Source of the DNA: Pseudomonas azadiae
GTDB lineage: Bacteria > Pseudomonadota > Gammaproteobacteria > Pseudomonadales > Pseudomonadaceae
Direction: 5' to 3'
Assembly: GCF_019145355.1 (NCBI RefSeq)
Contig: NZ_JAHSTY010000001.1
Coordinates: 2,914,001 to 2,978,000 of the forward strand
DNA: 64,000 nt
Shown here: positions 22,405 through 32,488 of the stretch, one piece after another
Position numbering within the stretch: position 1 is the stretch's first letter
Layout: the number at the start of each line of letters is the position of its first letter
Made by a program: the position numbers and the translations under genes
Notes under the pieces: model-generated
Database searches by the model: none
Told to the model about the DNA's origin: nothing
The model's input: only the letters and a program-made list of their open reading frames with translations

Positions 22405-23499
22405 ATGCCCCCGATAAAGAGCCACCTAATATCCCCGTGCGAACTGGAAGCCCGGCTGCGCTTGCACCGGCTGCCGGAGCTGGGTCCGAAGCGTTTTCGC
22501 TTACTGATCGAAGCATTCGGTTCTGCGTCCAAAGCCATCAGCGCGCCAGCCAGCGCGTGGCGTTCGCTTGGGTTGCCCGCCACCAGCGCCGATGCCCGGC
22601 GCAGTATTGAAGTGCGCGACGGCGCCAGTGCGGCATTGGCCTGGCTGGAGCGCCCGGCCCAGCAATTGCTGATGTGGGACCAGCCGGAGTACCCCGCACT
22701 GCTCGCCCAGATTGATGATGCGCCACCGCTGTTATTCGTCGCGGGCGACCCTTCGATCCTGGAAAAACCGCAGTTGGCGATGGTCGGCAGCCGCCGTGCA
22801 TCGCGTCCCGGCATGGACACGGCGGCAGCCTTTTCCCGCAGTTTGGCGAGCGCCGGTTTCGTCATCACCAGTGGCCTGGCGTTAGGCATCGACGGCGCAG
22901 CGCACCAAGCGGCATTGGACGTAGGTGGCCAGACGGTCGGCGTACTCGGCACCGGGCTCGAAAATTTTTATCCACAACGCCACAGACGGCTGGCGGAGGC
23001 GATGATCGACCAAGGCAGCGCCGTGGTTTCCGAGTTTCCGCTGGACGCGCCGCCCCAGGCCGGCAACTTCCCCAGGCGCAACCGGATCATCAGTGGTTTG
23101 TCCCTTGGCGTACTGGTGGTGGAGGCCAGCATGGCCAGTGGTTCGCTGATCACTGCGAAACTGGCGGCGGAGCAAGGGCGTGAGGTGTATGCCATCCCAG
23201 GTTCCATCCATCATCCCGGCGCCAAGGGCTGCCACCAGTTGATCCGCGACGGCGCGGTATTGGTAGAGACCATCGAGCACATCCTGGAAGGCTTGCGTGG
23301 CTGGCAAGCGCTGTCTCGTCCGGCGCCGATGCCTGTTACCCATCCGTTGGTGGCGCTGCTGCACGCAGCGCCCCATACCAGTGAAGCCCTGGCGATTGCC
23401 AGCGGGTGGCCATTGTCGCAGGTGCTGGCGACGCTCACCGAGCTTGAACTGGAGGGCCAGGTCATCTGCGAAAGTGGGCGCTGGCTTGCGCGCTGCTAG
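22405..23499 (+). CDS. dprA: DNA-processing protein DprA
   Basis: DprA binds incoming single-stranded DNA during natural transformation and loads RecA. The 364-residue protein has an N-terminal SAM/HhH-like region, then the Rossmann DprA core with MVGSRRASRPGMDTA, ITSGLALGIDGAAHQAAL and VLGTGLENFYPQRHR, and FPRRNRIISGLS, and a C-terminal winged-helix (DML1-like) part around 310-360. It precedes tsaC, as is common in gammaproteobacteria, with a 54-bp gap. Confidence 0.95.
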   Translation: MPPIKSHLISPCELEARLRLHRLPELGPKRFRLLIEAFGSASKAISAPASAWRSLGLPATSADARRSIEVRDGASAALAWLERPAQQLLMWDQPEYPALLAQIDDAPPLLFVAGDPSILEKPQLAMVGSRRASRPGMDTAAAFSRSLASAGFVITSGLALGIDGAAHQAALDVGGQTVGVLGTGLENFYPQRHRRLAEAMIDQGSAVVSEFPLDAPPQAGNFPRRNRIISGLSLGVLVVEASMASGSLITAKLAAEQGREVYAIPGSIHHPGAKGCHQLIRDGAVLVETIEHILEGLRGWQALSRPAPMPVTHPLVALLHAAPHTSEALAIASGWPLSQVLATLTELELEGQVICESGRWLARC

Positions 23500-23553
23500 G
23501 TTTTGTAAAGAAGATCGGTAAACTGCGCAGAGCTTTAATCTGGAGAATCAACC

Positions 23554-24111
23554 ATGGTCAACCGGTGGCGTGTGCTGGAAACCGCACGAGAAATTCGCGC
23601 AGGCGCGGTGATTGCCTATCCAACCGAGGCGGTTTGGGGCTTGGGCTGCGACCCATGGAACGAGGCCGCGGTGGACCGTTTGCTCGCGATCAAGAACCGC
23701 TCGGTGGACAAGGGCTTGATCCTGGTGGCGGACAACATCCGCCAGTTCGACTTTCTGTTCGAAGACTTCCCACAGGATTGGATCGACCGCATGGCCAGCA
23801 CTTGGCCAGGGCCGAATACCTGGCTCGTCCCCCATCAGGATCTATTGCCGGAATGGGTGACGGGCGTGCATGACACCGTGGCGCTGCGAGTGACGGACCA
23901 TCCGCTGGTACGTGACTTGTGCTCGCTGGTGGGGCCGTTGATTTCCACGTCGGCCAACCCACAGGGGCGCCCGGCCGCGCGAACGCGGATTCGCGTGGAG
24001 CAGTATTTCCGTGGCCAGGTGGATCGGGTGTTGGGTGGCGCCCTGGGTGGGCGCAAGAACCCCAGCCTGATCCGAGATTTGGTGACAGGCGAGGTGGTGC
24101 GGCCTTCCTGA
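23554..24111 (+). CDS. tsaC: L-threonylcarbamoyladenylate synthase (TsaC/YrdC family)
   Basis: TsaC makes threonylcarbamoyl-AMP from threonine, bicarbonate and ATP for the t6A37 modification of ANN-decoding tRNAs. The 185-residue single-domain YrdC protein shows the substrate-binding signature [14 protein letters not shown] and [13 protein letters not shown], the KxR(S/T)xxK type motif. Length matches TsaC rather than the two-domain Sua5. It probably shares a transcript with dprA. Confidence 0.95.
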   Translation: MVNRWRVLETAREIRAGAVIAYPTEAVWGLGCDPWNEAAVDRLLAIKNRSVDKGLILVADNIRQFDFLFEDFPQDWIDRMASTWPGPNTWLVPHQDLLPEWVTGVHDTVALRVTDHPLVRDLCSLVGPLISTSANPQGRPAARTRIRVEQYFRGQVDRVLGGALGGRKNPSLIRDLVTGEVVRPS

Positions 24112-24126
24112 GACCGCGTCGCGGCC

Positions 24127-24209
24127 ATCGCGGGCAAGCCCGGCTCCCACATTTGATCGATGTCCGTCATGACAACTCGGTCAAGTGTGGGAGCGGGCTT
24201 GCCCGCGAT
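24127..24209. repeat. REP pair, outward-facing arms (variant sequence)
   Basis: Arms ATCGCGGGCAAGCCCGGCTC and GAGCGGGCTTGCCCGCGAT are inverted about a 40-bp centre, with the GTGGGAG ends pointing toward the centre rather than to the outside as in the other REPINs. The arm core (GCGGGCTTGCCCGC) belongs to a different REP subgroup from the copies at 16770. It lies between the convergent tsaC and qor genes. Confidence 0.85.
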
Positions 24210-24216
24210 GAGGCCC

Positions 24217-25194
24217 TCAAGGCAACAGAATGGTCGACCCGGTCGTACGCCGCCCCGACAACTCCGTCTGTGCCTTCGCCGCCTCCGCCAACGAATACCG
24301 CTGGTTGATATCAATGCGTACCTTGCCGCTCTTGATCATCGAGAACAAGTCATCGGCCATTGCCTGCAAGTTCTGCGCGTTGTTGGCATAAGTCGCCAGA
24401 GTCGGCCGGGTGACGTACAGCGAGCCCTTGGCCGCGAGGATTCCCAGGTTCACCCCGTCCACCGCGCCCGACGCGTTGCCGAAGCTCACCAGCAGCCCGC
24501 GCGGCGCCACGCTGTCCAGCGACGCTGGCCAAGTGTCTTTACCGACGCCGTCATACACCACCGGCACCTTTTTGCCGTCGGTCAATTCCAGCACGCGCTG
24601 TGCGACGTTTTCCTTGCTGTAGTCGATGGTTTCCCAGGCACCGAGGGACTTGGCCAGGGCAGCCTTTTCCGGCGAACTCACGGTACCGATCAGCTTGACG
24701 CCCAATGCCTTGGCCCATTGGCAGGCCAGGGAACCCACGCCACCGGCCGCGGCGTGGAACAGGATGGTTTCGCCGCCTTTGAGTTCATAGGTCTGGCGCA
24801 GCAGGTACTGCACGGTCAGGCCCTTGAGCATGGCGCCGGCGGCTTGTTCGAAGCTGATCTCGTCCGGCAGGTGCACCAGGTTGGCGGCGGGCAGCACGTG
24901 CAACTGGCTGTAGGCACCCAGCGGGCCACTGCCGTAGGCAACCCGGTCGCCGACCTTGAATTGGCTGACTTCGCTGCCGACGGCGTCAACCACACCAGCG
25001 CCTTCGGCACCCAGCCCCGATGGCAGGGACGGCGGTGCATACAAGCCACTGCGCAAATAGGTGTCGATGAAATTCAGGCCGATCGCCTCGTTACGCACTC
25101 GAACCTGCTGCGGGCCCGGCTCCGCCGGCGTGTAATCCACATACTCAAGCACTTCGGGGCCGCCATGGGCGCTGAACTGGATACGTTTGGCCAT
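24217..25194 (-). CDS. qor: NADPH:quinone oxidoreductase (zeta-crystallin type)
   Basis: A zinc-free medium-chain dehydrogenase/reductase that reduces quinones with NADPH. ATG at 25194 (MAKRIQFSAHGGPEVLEYVDY) gives 325 residues, the family size; the open frame upstream of it is non-coding in character. Nucleotide-binding motif AAAGGVGSLACQWAKALG near residue 150 and the family stretch NEAIGLNFIDTYLRSGLY are present. It is divergent from hemF with a 160-bp gap, the same arrangement as in other pseudomonads. Confidence 0.95.
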   Translation of the reverse strand: MAKRIQFSAHGGPEVLEYVDYTPAEPGPQQVRVRNEAIGLNFIDTYLRSGLYAPPSLPSGLGAEGAGVVDAVGSEVSQFKVGDRVAYGSGPLGAYSQLHVLPAANLVHLPDEISFEQAAGAMLKGLTVQYLLRQTYELKGGETILFHAAAGGVGSLACQWAKALGVKLIGTVSSPEKAALAKSLGAWETIDYSKENVAQRVLELTDGKKVPVVYDGVGKDTWPASLDSVAPRGLLVSFGNASGAVDGVNLGILAAKGSLYVTRPTLATYANNAQNLQAMADDLFSMIKSGKVRIDINQRYSLAEAAKAQTELSGRRTTGSTILLP

Positions 25195-25330
25195 CTGCAC
25201 TTCTCCTGAGGTCGAATTCCTGTAGCGTCCTATCGGACTCCTAACCTTGATCTTCGTCAACTGCGGCGCAGTCGGATGCAGTGGTATCCTGTGCGCCCAT
25301 TTGCCGCCGACGCCCAACGGCCTCGCGTAG

Positions 25331-26286
<956 letters not shown>

Positions 26287-26287
<1 letters not shown>

Positions 26288-27105
26288 TGGATCGCTATGT
26301 CGTCTTCGGCAATCCCGTTGGCCACAGTAAATCGCCGCTGATCCATCGCCTGTTTGCTGAGCAGACCGGCGAGCTATTGGACTACAGCACCTTGCTCGCG
26401 CCGCTGGACGATTTTACCGGCTGTGCCCGTGAGTTTTTCCAGCAGGGCCGTGGTGCCAACGTCACCGTGCCGTTCAAGGAAGACGCCTACCGCTTGGCAG
26501 ACACCTTGACCGAACGCGCCCAGCGCGCCGGCGCGGTGAATACCTTGAGCAAGCTTGCCGACGGCAGCCTGCTTGGCGACAACACCGATGGCGCCGGCCT
26601 GGTGCGCGACCTCAGGGTCAACGCCGGGTTGAGCCTGCAGGGCAAACGCATCCTGGTGCTGGGTGCCGGTGGTGCGGTACGCGGGGCGTTGGAACCTTTG
26701 CTGGCCGAGCAGCCGGCGTCGTTGATCATTGCCAACCGCACCGTGGAAAAGGCTGAATTGCTCGCCGAGTTGTTTGACGATCTGGGCCCCGTGGCGGCCA
26801 GTGGGTTCGATTGGTTGCGTGAGCCCGTGGACGTGATCATCAACGCCACGTCGGCGAGCCTGTCAGGCGATGTACCGCCGATCGCCGGCAGCCTGATCGA
26901 GCCGGGCAGGACGTTTTGCTACGACATGATGTACGCCAAGGAACCGACTGCATTCTGCCGCTGGGCCACCGAACAAGGCGCAGCCGTGTCGATGGATGGG
27001 TTGGGGATGCTGGTGGAGCAGGCGGCGGAAGCGTTCTTTCTGTGGCGCGGTGTACGCCCGGATTCGGCGCCGGTGTTGGCCGAGCTGCGCCGGCAGTTGG
27101 CTTAA
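26287..27105 (+). CDS. aroE: Shikimate dehydrogenase
   Basis: AroE reduces 3-dehydroshikimate to shikimate with NADPH in aromatic amino acid synthesis. ATG at 26287 ([23 protein letters not shown]) is chosen because it overlaps the hemF stop and gives 272 residues. Motifs seen: [20 protein letters not shown] with catalytic Lys, and the NADP site [16 protein letters not shown] followed by IANRT. Confidence 0.97.
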
Positions 27106-27131
27106 CCCAACTTAATGTGGGCACGGCCCAA

Positions 27132-27202
27132 TGTGGGAGCTGGCTTGCCTGCGATAGCGGTCTGTCTGAAACACCGCTATCGCAGGCAAGCCAGCTCCCA
27201 CA
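27132..27202. repeat. REPIN, inward-facing
   Basis: Same arm sequence as the copy at 16770 but with a short centre: the palindrome extends through GCGATAGCGGT/ACCGCTATCGC, leaving an almost fully paired 71-bp hairpin. It sits between convergent aroE and the SulP gene and could act as a shared transcript end. Confidence 0.92.
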
Positions 27203-27215
27203 GTTTTAACCGCGT

Positions 27216-28784
27216 TCAGTCCTCGAAATGGATGGGGCAGTTTTCCGGACCTTCCAGTTTTTTCAGCTCGTCAACCACTTGCGGCCGCGCCCGGCGCAGC
27301 GTCAGGCTGCGCCCCAACCTACGTAACCTGCGCGCCTCCTGGTGCAGCATCTCCACCCCCGAATAGTCGATAAAGTTGATCTGCTGCGCCTCGATCACTA
27401 CCCGCTCGCCCTGCAAGCTTTGCAGGCGCACTTGCAGATAATGGCTGGCGCCGAAAAAGATCGACCCGCCGACCCGCAGCACATCCTCCTCCCCGTCCCG
27501 CCACTGTTGTACCCGTGGCTGCGAGGTGCGCTTGAGGTAGAAAAACAGCGACGCCAGCACCCCCGCATAAATTGCCGTTTGCAACTCCAGCAGCAAAGTT
27601 GCGAGGCAGGTCAGGCACATCACCACAAACTCGGCGCGGCTCACGCGGAACAGCGCGCGTATGCCGCGATGGTCCACCAGGCCCCAGCAAATCAGCAGGA
27701 TGCTCGCGGCCATGCTCGGGATCGGGATATGGGCGATCAACGTCGCGCCGAACAGCGCGAACACTGCCACCCAGAGCGCAGAAAACACGCCGGCCAACGG
27801 CGAACAAGCACCTGCCTCATAGCTCAGGCCCGAGCGAGTAAAGGAACCGGCTGACAGATACCCGGAGAAAAATCCGCCGACGATGTTGGATAAGCCCTGC
27901 GCGCGGACTTCCTGGTTGGCGTCGAGCAGTTGTTGCGAACGGGCGGACAGCGAGCGGGCAATCGACAAGCTGGTGACCAGCCCCAGCATGCCCACCGCCA
28001 CGGCGCTGGGCAGCAGGCGCAGGATGGTGTCCAGGTCCATCGGCAACGGGCTGAACGGCGGCAACTGGCCAACAAACGAACTGACCAACGCCACGTGCCC
28101 GAACATCGCCGGCCACAGCCAAACCATCAGGCTGCCCAGCGTGAGTGCAATCAACAGCGTCGGCCAGCGTGGTAGCCAATATTTGAGCAGCGCGCCTGAC
28201 AGCAACGTGCCTAGCCCAAGAGCGAGGGAGGCGCGATCCCATTCGCCACGGTGCTCCACAAGCGCCAGCAGGCTATTGATCGCCGTGGCCTGGCTGGGCA
28301 AATCCAACCCCAGCAGGTTGGGCAACTGCCCCAGGGCAATGACCACGGCGGCACCCAGGGTGAAACCGAGCACTACCGAATGGGAGACAAAATTCACCAG
28401 CGCGCCAAAGCGCAACATGCCCAGCAACCATTGGAAAACCCCGGCGAGGAAGGTGAGCAGCAGGATCAGGGTGATGTAGTCCTGTGAGCCCGGCACAGCC
28501 AGCGGACTGACACTGGCGTAAAGCACAATGGAAATCGCCGCCGTTGGGCCGCCGATCAAGTGCCAGGATGATCCCCAAAGGCAGGCGATCAGCACCGGGA
28601 TGATTGCGGCGTACAGGCCGTATTCGGGCGGGAGGCCGGCGATCAGCGCGTAGGCAATCGACTGCGGCAGGGCGAGCACGGCGCCGCTGAGGCCGACCAT
28701 CGCGTCCCGGCCGACGCTGGCGCGGGTTTGGCGCGGGAGCCAGGCGAGGAAGGGGAAGAGTGATTGGCGGTTGGGCCGGGGCAT
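27216..28784 (-). CDS. SulP-family anion transporter with STAS domain
   Basis: A 522-residue inner-membrane protein. It begins with a short cytoplasmic tail, then the SulP signature GLSGAVLALPQSIAYALIAGLPPEYGLYAAIIP, about 10-12 hydrophobic segments up to residue 400, and a C-terminal STAS domain (about 430-515, VVIEAQQINFIDYSGVEMLHQ). SulP members carry sulfate, bicarbonate or dicarboxylates. The neighbouring choline-sulfatase gene releases sulfate, so sulfate is a reasonable substrate, in either direction, but this is inference. REPINs flank the gene on both sides (27132 and 28836). Confidence 0.9.
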   Translation of the reverse strand: MPRPNRQSLFPFLAWLPRQTRASVGRDAMVGLSGAVLALPQSIAYALIAGLPPEYGLYAAIIPVLIACLWGSSWHLIGGPTAAISIVLYASVSPLAVPGSQDYITLILLLTFLAGVFQWLLGMLRFGALVNFVSHSVVLGFTLGAAVVIALGQLPNLLGLDLPSQATAINSLLALVEHRGEWDRASLALGLGTLLSGALLKYWLPRWPTLLIALTLGSLMVWLWPAMFGHVALVSSFVGQLPPFSPLPMDLDTILRLLPSAVAVGMLGLVTSLSIARSLSARSQQLLDANQEVRAQGLSNIVGGFFSGYLSAGSFTRSGLSYEAGACSPLAGVFSALWVAVFALFGATLIAHIPIPSMAASILLICWGLVDHRGIRALFRVSRAEFVVMCLTCLATLLLELQTAIYAGVLASLFFYLKRTSQPRVQQWRDGEEDVLRVGGSIFFGASHYLQVRLQSLQGERVVIEAQQINFIDYSGVEMLHQEARRLRRLGRSLTLRRARPQVVDELKKLEGPENCPIHFED

Positions 28785-28835
28785 GAAAAACTCGGCTGGA
28801 AAGGTTGGCTCAGATTATCAGTACACACTGGCCCT

Positions 28836-28938
28836 TGTGGGAGCTGGCTTGCCTGCGATCGAATCACCGCAGTGTACCTGCAATACCGAGGTGCCTGAAT
28901 CGCAGGCAAGCCAGCTCCCACACAAGCCAGCTCCCACA
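28836..28938. repeat. REPIN with an extra half-arm
   Basis: A standard inward REPIN (28836-28922) is followed directly by a repeated AAGCCAGCTCCCACA at 28924-28938, a tandem copy of the right arm tip. It lies between choX and the SulP gene on the same strand, so it probably separates their transcripts. Confidence 0.9.
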
Positions 28939-28955
28939 GGGATTGGTGTTGGGCT

Positions 28956-29870
28956 TTAGAGTTTGGCTTTGACCGCTGCCAGCGCATCCTGGCCATCCAC
29001 GGTTTTCACGCCATCAAGCCACTTGTCCAACACCGCCGGGTTCGCCTTGATCCACGCCTTCGCCGCTTGCGCATTGCTGACCTTGTTGTTGGCCACATCC
29101 GCCATGATGCTGTTCTCCATCTCCTGGGTAAAACTCAGGTTGGTCAGCAGTTTCCCCACGTTCGGGCAGGCCTGTGCATAACCTTTTCGGGTCAGCGTAT
29201 ACACGCTGCCGGTGTCGCCAAAGTACTTCTCGCCGCCCTTGAGGTAATGCATTTTCAACTGCACATTCATCGGATGCGGGGTCCAGCCGAGGAAGGTCAC
29301 GAATTTCTGCTTCTTAACCGCCCGCGATACTTCGGCGAGCATCGCCTGTTCGCTGGACTCGATCAGCTTCCACTGGCCGAGGTCGAAGTCGTTCTTCTTG
29401 ATGATCTCTTGCAACGAGATATTCGCCGGTGCGCCGGAACCGATGCCGTAGATCTTCTTGTCGAACTTGTCGGCAAACGTGTTCAAGTCGGCAAAGTCAT
29501 GCACCCCGGCGTCCCACACATAGTCCGGCACGGCGAGGGTGAACTCGGTGCCCTCGAGGTTTTTCGCCAGTTGCACCACATCGCCATTGGCCACGAACTT
29601 GTCATAGAAGCCTTGCTGCGCCGGCATCCAGTTGCCCATGAACACGTCCACCTGGCCGTCCTTGAGCCCGCCAAAGGTGATCGGCACCGCGAGGGTGTCG
29701 ACCTTGGCCTTGTAGCCCATGCCCGTCAGCAGAAAGCCGGTGATGGCATTGGTCGCGGCGATGTCACTCCAGCCGGGATCGGCCATCTTCACGGTTTCGC
29801 AGCTGGTGTCCGCGTACACATTGGCGCTCCCAAGCGCCAACATACTCAGCATCACAGTCAACTTTTGCAT
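28956..29870 (-). CDS. Choline/betaine ABC-transporter substrate-binding protein (ChoX-like), orphan
   Basis: A 304-residue periplasmic binding protein of the OpuAC/ProX type, with signal peptide MQKLTVMLSMLALGSANVYA followed by mature ADTSCETVKMADPGWSDIAATNAI. Conserved stretches MGNWMPAQQGF and VTFLGWTPHPMN fit choline-binding ChoX. It starts 18 bp beyond the betC stop on the same strand, so choline-O-sulfate or choline is the likely ligand. No permease or ATPase gene is present in the window; in pseudomonads such orphan binding proteins share the CbcWV permease/ATPase encoded elsewhere. An exact symbol is not assigned for that reason. Confidence 0.88.
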   Translation of the reverse strand: MQKLTVMLSMLALGSANVYADTSCETVKMADPGWSDIAATNAITGFLLTGMGYKAKVDTLAVPITFGGLKDGQVDVFMGNWMPAQQGFYDKFVANGDVVQLAKNLEGTEFTLAVPDYVWDAGVHDFADLNTFADKFDKKIYGIGSGAPANISLQEIIKKNDFDLGQWKLIESSEQAMLAEVSRAVKKQKFVTFLGWTPHPMNVQLKMHYLKGGEKYFGDTGSVYTLTRKGYAQACPNVGKLLTNLSFTQEMENSIMADVANNKVSNAQAAKAWIKANPAVLDKWLDGVKTVDGQDALAAVKAKL

Positions 29871-29888
29871 GGCCTTCCCTCAATCTGT

Positions 29889-31403
29889 TTATTGGTTTTG
29901 GCAGGGTTGTGGATAACGTGCCTTGCGCTCCAGGTCGTCGAGGTCGATATGGTTGCGCATGTATTGCTGACTGGCGTCCACCAGTGGCTGGTGATCCCAG
30001 CTCTTGAGCTTGCCCTGGGTCAGTGCTTCAAACACCAGGCGACGGCGGCGTTGGCTGGCGAGTACCTGTTGATGGATCGCCGGGATGTCCCATTTGGCCC
30101 GCGCCTCGTTCAGGAAGTCGGCGAACAGCGCCTGATGCAGCGGTGACTGGCTGAGTTCTTCCTGCTCCCGTGGATCGTTATGTACATCGAACAATAGACA
30201 AGGGTCGTCTTCGCTGTAGATGAATTTGTAGGCGCCACGGCGAATCATCATCAGCGGGCTGATAGTGCCTTCAGCCATGTATTCGCCAAAGACCTCGTCG
30301 TGCCCACCATGCCCTTGCAAGTGCGGGACCAGCGAGCGGCCGTCCAATGGCAAGCGTGGGTCCAACTCGCCCCCGGCCAGTTCCACCAGGGTGGGCAGCA
30401 GGTCGGCGGTGGACACGGCCTTGGACACGCGGCCCGCAGCGAACTGCCCTGGCGCACTGACCAGCAGCGGCACGCGGGCGGCCATTTCAAACCAGTGCAT
30501 TTTGTACCAGAGGCCGCGCTCGCCGAGCATGTCGCCATGGTCGCCGGAGAAGATGATGATGGTGTCGTCGGCCAGGCCGGTGTCTTCCAGGGTCTGCAGC
30601 AGTTTGCCGACATTGCTGTCGATGTAGCTGCACGCGCCAAAGTAGGCGCGGCGCGCATCGCGGATCTTATCCACAGGCAGCGGCTTGTCCCACAGGTCGT
30701 AGACCTTGAGCAGGCGCTGGGAATGAGGGTCGAGGTCGCTCTGTGCCGGGGTAGTAGGCAACGGGATGTCGGCGTCGTCGTACAGATCCCAGAACGGCTT
30801 GGGAATGGTGTACGGGTCGTGAGGATGGGTCATCGACACGGTCAGGCAGAACGGCTGGTCGCCGTCCTCACGGATATGGTCGAACAAGTACTGCTGGGCC
30901 TTGAACACCACTTCTTCGTCGAAATCCAGCTGGTTGGTGCGCACACACGGGCCAGCTTGCAGCACCGAAGACATGTTGTGGTACCAGGTGGGGCGCACGT
31001 CCGGCTCGTCCCAGTTCACCGCCCAGCCGTAGTCGGCGGGGTAGATGTCGCTGGTCAGGCGTTCTTCGTAACCGTGTAATTGGTCGGGGCCGCAGAAGTG
31101 CATCTTGCCTGACAGCGCGGTGCGATAGCCGAGGCGGCGCAGGTAATGGGCGTAGGTCGGCACATCGGCGGGGAAATCCGCTGCGTTGTCGTAGGCCCCG
31201 ATCTTGCTCGGCAACTGCCCGCTCACCAGTGTGAAGCGCGACGGTGCGCACAAGGGACTGTTGCAATAGGCCGCGTCGAAGACCACGCCTTGGGCGGCGA
31301 GGCGACTCAGATTCGGCAGCTTGATGGGGGAAGATCCGTAGAACGGCAGCATCGGCGCGGCCATTTGATCGGCCATGATGAAAAGAATGTTCTTGCGCTT
31401 CAT
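29889..31403 (-). CDS. betC: Choline-sulfatase
   Basis: BetC hydrolyses choline-O-sulfate to choline and sulfate, feeding glycine betaine synthesis and sulfur supply. ATG at 31403 (MKRKNILFIMADQM) gives 504 residues; six extra codons lie upstream in frame. The sulfatase motif CAPSR has its formylglycine Cys at residue 52, the N-terminal metal Asp is in FIMADQ, and FSGDHGDMLGERGLW gives the second metal site. The C-terminal choline-sulfatase tail is present. It is divergent from the LysR gene and forms a pair with choX. Confidence 0.96.
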   Translation of the reverse strand: MKRKNILFIMADQMAAPMLPFYGSSPIKLPNLSRLAAQGVVFDAAYCNSPLCAPSRFTLVSGQLPSKIGAYDNAADFPADVPTYAHYLRRLGYRTALSGKMHFCGPDQLHGYEERLTSDIYPADYGWAVNWDEPDVRPTWYHNMSSVLQAGPCVRTNQLDFDEEVVFKAQQYLFDHIREDGDQPFCLTVSMTHPHDPYTIPKPFWDLYDDADIPLPTTPAQSDLDPHSQRLLKVYDLWDKPLPVDKIRDARRAYFGACSYIDSNVGKLLQTLEDTGLADDTIIIFSGDHGDMLGERGLWYKMHWFEMAARVPLLVSAPGQFAAGRVSKAVSTADLLPTLVELAGGELDPRLPLDGRSLVPHLQGHGGHDEVFGEYMAEGTISPLMMIRRGAYKFIYSEDDPCLLFDVHNDPREQEELSQSPLHQALFADFLNEARAKWDIPAIHQQVLASQRRRRLVFEALTQGKLKSWDHQPLVDASQQYMRNHIDLDDLERKARYPQPCQNQ

Positions 31404-31506
31404 GGGTTCTCGGCATTCCATAGGCGGTGTTTATGCGAATGAGCATGCAGCCCATGGAAAATGGGGTAAAGCCCATGCAAAGCAATGTCTAGGATAAGCC
31501 CAGCTA

Positions 31507-32457
31507 ATGTATGAAGCCCTCGGTGACCTGTCCCTCGATTTGTTGCGTGCGTTCGAAGCCGCAGCGCGCCATCGCAGCTTCACGGCCGCCGCGATGGAGC
31601 TGGGCACCACCCAGCCGGCGGTCAGCCAGCAGATCAAGCGGCTGGAAGAACAACTGGCGATCCGCCTGTTTGATCGCATCTACCGGGGCATCGAGCTGAC
31701 CGACGCCGGGGCTCTGCTGTTTGAACATGTGCAAGGCGGTTTGCAGGCGATCAACTCAGGCCTGAGCGTGATCAGCCAGCAGGACCAGCATGAAGTGCTG
31801 CAAGTGGCCACTGACTTCGCCTTTGCTGCGTACTGGCTGATGCCGCGCTTGCATCGCTTTCACCAAGCCAATCCCCAGGTGGATGTGAGCCTGGTGACCA
31901 GCGAGCGCAACCACGCCACCCTGCGCAGCGACATCGATGTGGCGGTGCTGTTTGGCGATGGTCGCTTCAAGCAGGGCGATAGCCTGTGGCTGTTCAATGA
32001 GGAAGTGTTCCCGGTGTGTAGCCCGCAGTGGCTGAAAAACCAGGCCGCGCCGCTGACTGTGCAAAATTTGCACGATTGCCCTCTGCTGCACCTGCGTCAG
32101 GAGAACAACAGCCATTGGTTCGACTGGAGCGGCGTGTTTAGCGAACTGGGCATCACCACCGCACCCACGCCCGGCCAACTGCGCTTCGACAATTACACCC
32201 TACTGATCCAGGCCGCGATTGCCGGCCAGGGCGTGGCCATCGGTTGGCGCCATCTGGTGGATAACCTGCTGGAACAGAATTGGCTGTGTCGGCCGATCCG
32301 CGACACGGTGATCTCGCGCTTTGGCTATTACGTGGTGCAGCCTCAGCGCAAACGCCGCGGGCAGTTGGTCGAGCGGTTTGTCGACTGGCTGGTGGCCGAG
32401 CAGGCCAGCAGCGCGCAGTCGCTGACCGGGCTGGCCCTGCCGTCCATTGCGGTCTAG
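31507..32457 (+). CDS. LysR-family regulator of choline-sulfate genes (predicted)
   Basis: A 316-residue LysR-type activator: winged helix-turn-helix at residues about 8-65 (LLRAFEAAARHRSFTAAAMELGTTQPAVSQQIKRLE) and a LysR substrate-binding domain. It is divergently transcribed from betC across a 103-bp gap, the typical layout for autoregulated LysR proteins that control the divergent operon. The start ATG has a poor Shine-Dalgarno sequence. Control of betC-choX is inferred from position. Confidence 0.9.
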   Translation: MYEALGDLSLDLLRAFEAAARHRSFTAAAMELGTTQPAVSQQIKRLEEQLAIRLFDRIYRGIELTDAGALLFEHVQGGLQAINSGLSVISQQDQHEVLQVATDFAFAAYWLMPRLHRFHQANPQVDVSLVTSERNHATLRSDIDVAVLFGDGRFKQGDSLWLFNEEVFPVCSPQWLKNQAAPLTVQNLHDCPLLHLRQENNSHWFDWSGVFSELGITTAPTPGQLRFDNYTLLIQAAIAGQGVAIGWRHLVDNLLEQNWLCRPIRDTVISRFGYYVVQPQRKRRGQLVERFVDWLVAEQASSAQSLTGLALPSIAV

Positions 32458-32488
32458 GATTTGGCGCCTAAGGGATCCGGAGTCCGTC

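Noticed and set aside
29908..30675. Exact DnaA boxes within betC (29908 reversed and 30667)
   Set aside because: Isolated 9-mers inside coding sequence, 750 bp apart and in opposite orientation; chance occurrence cannot be excluded and no cluster is formed.
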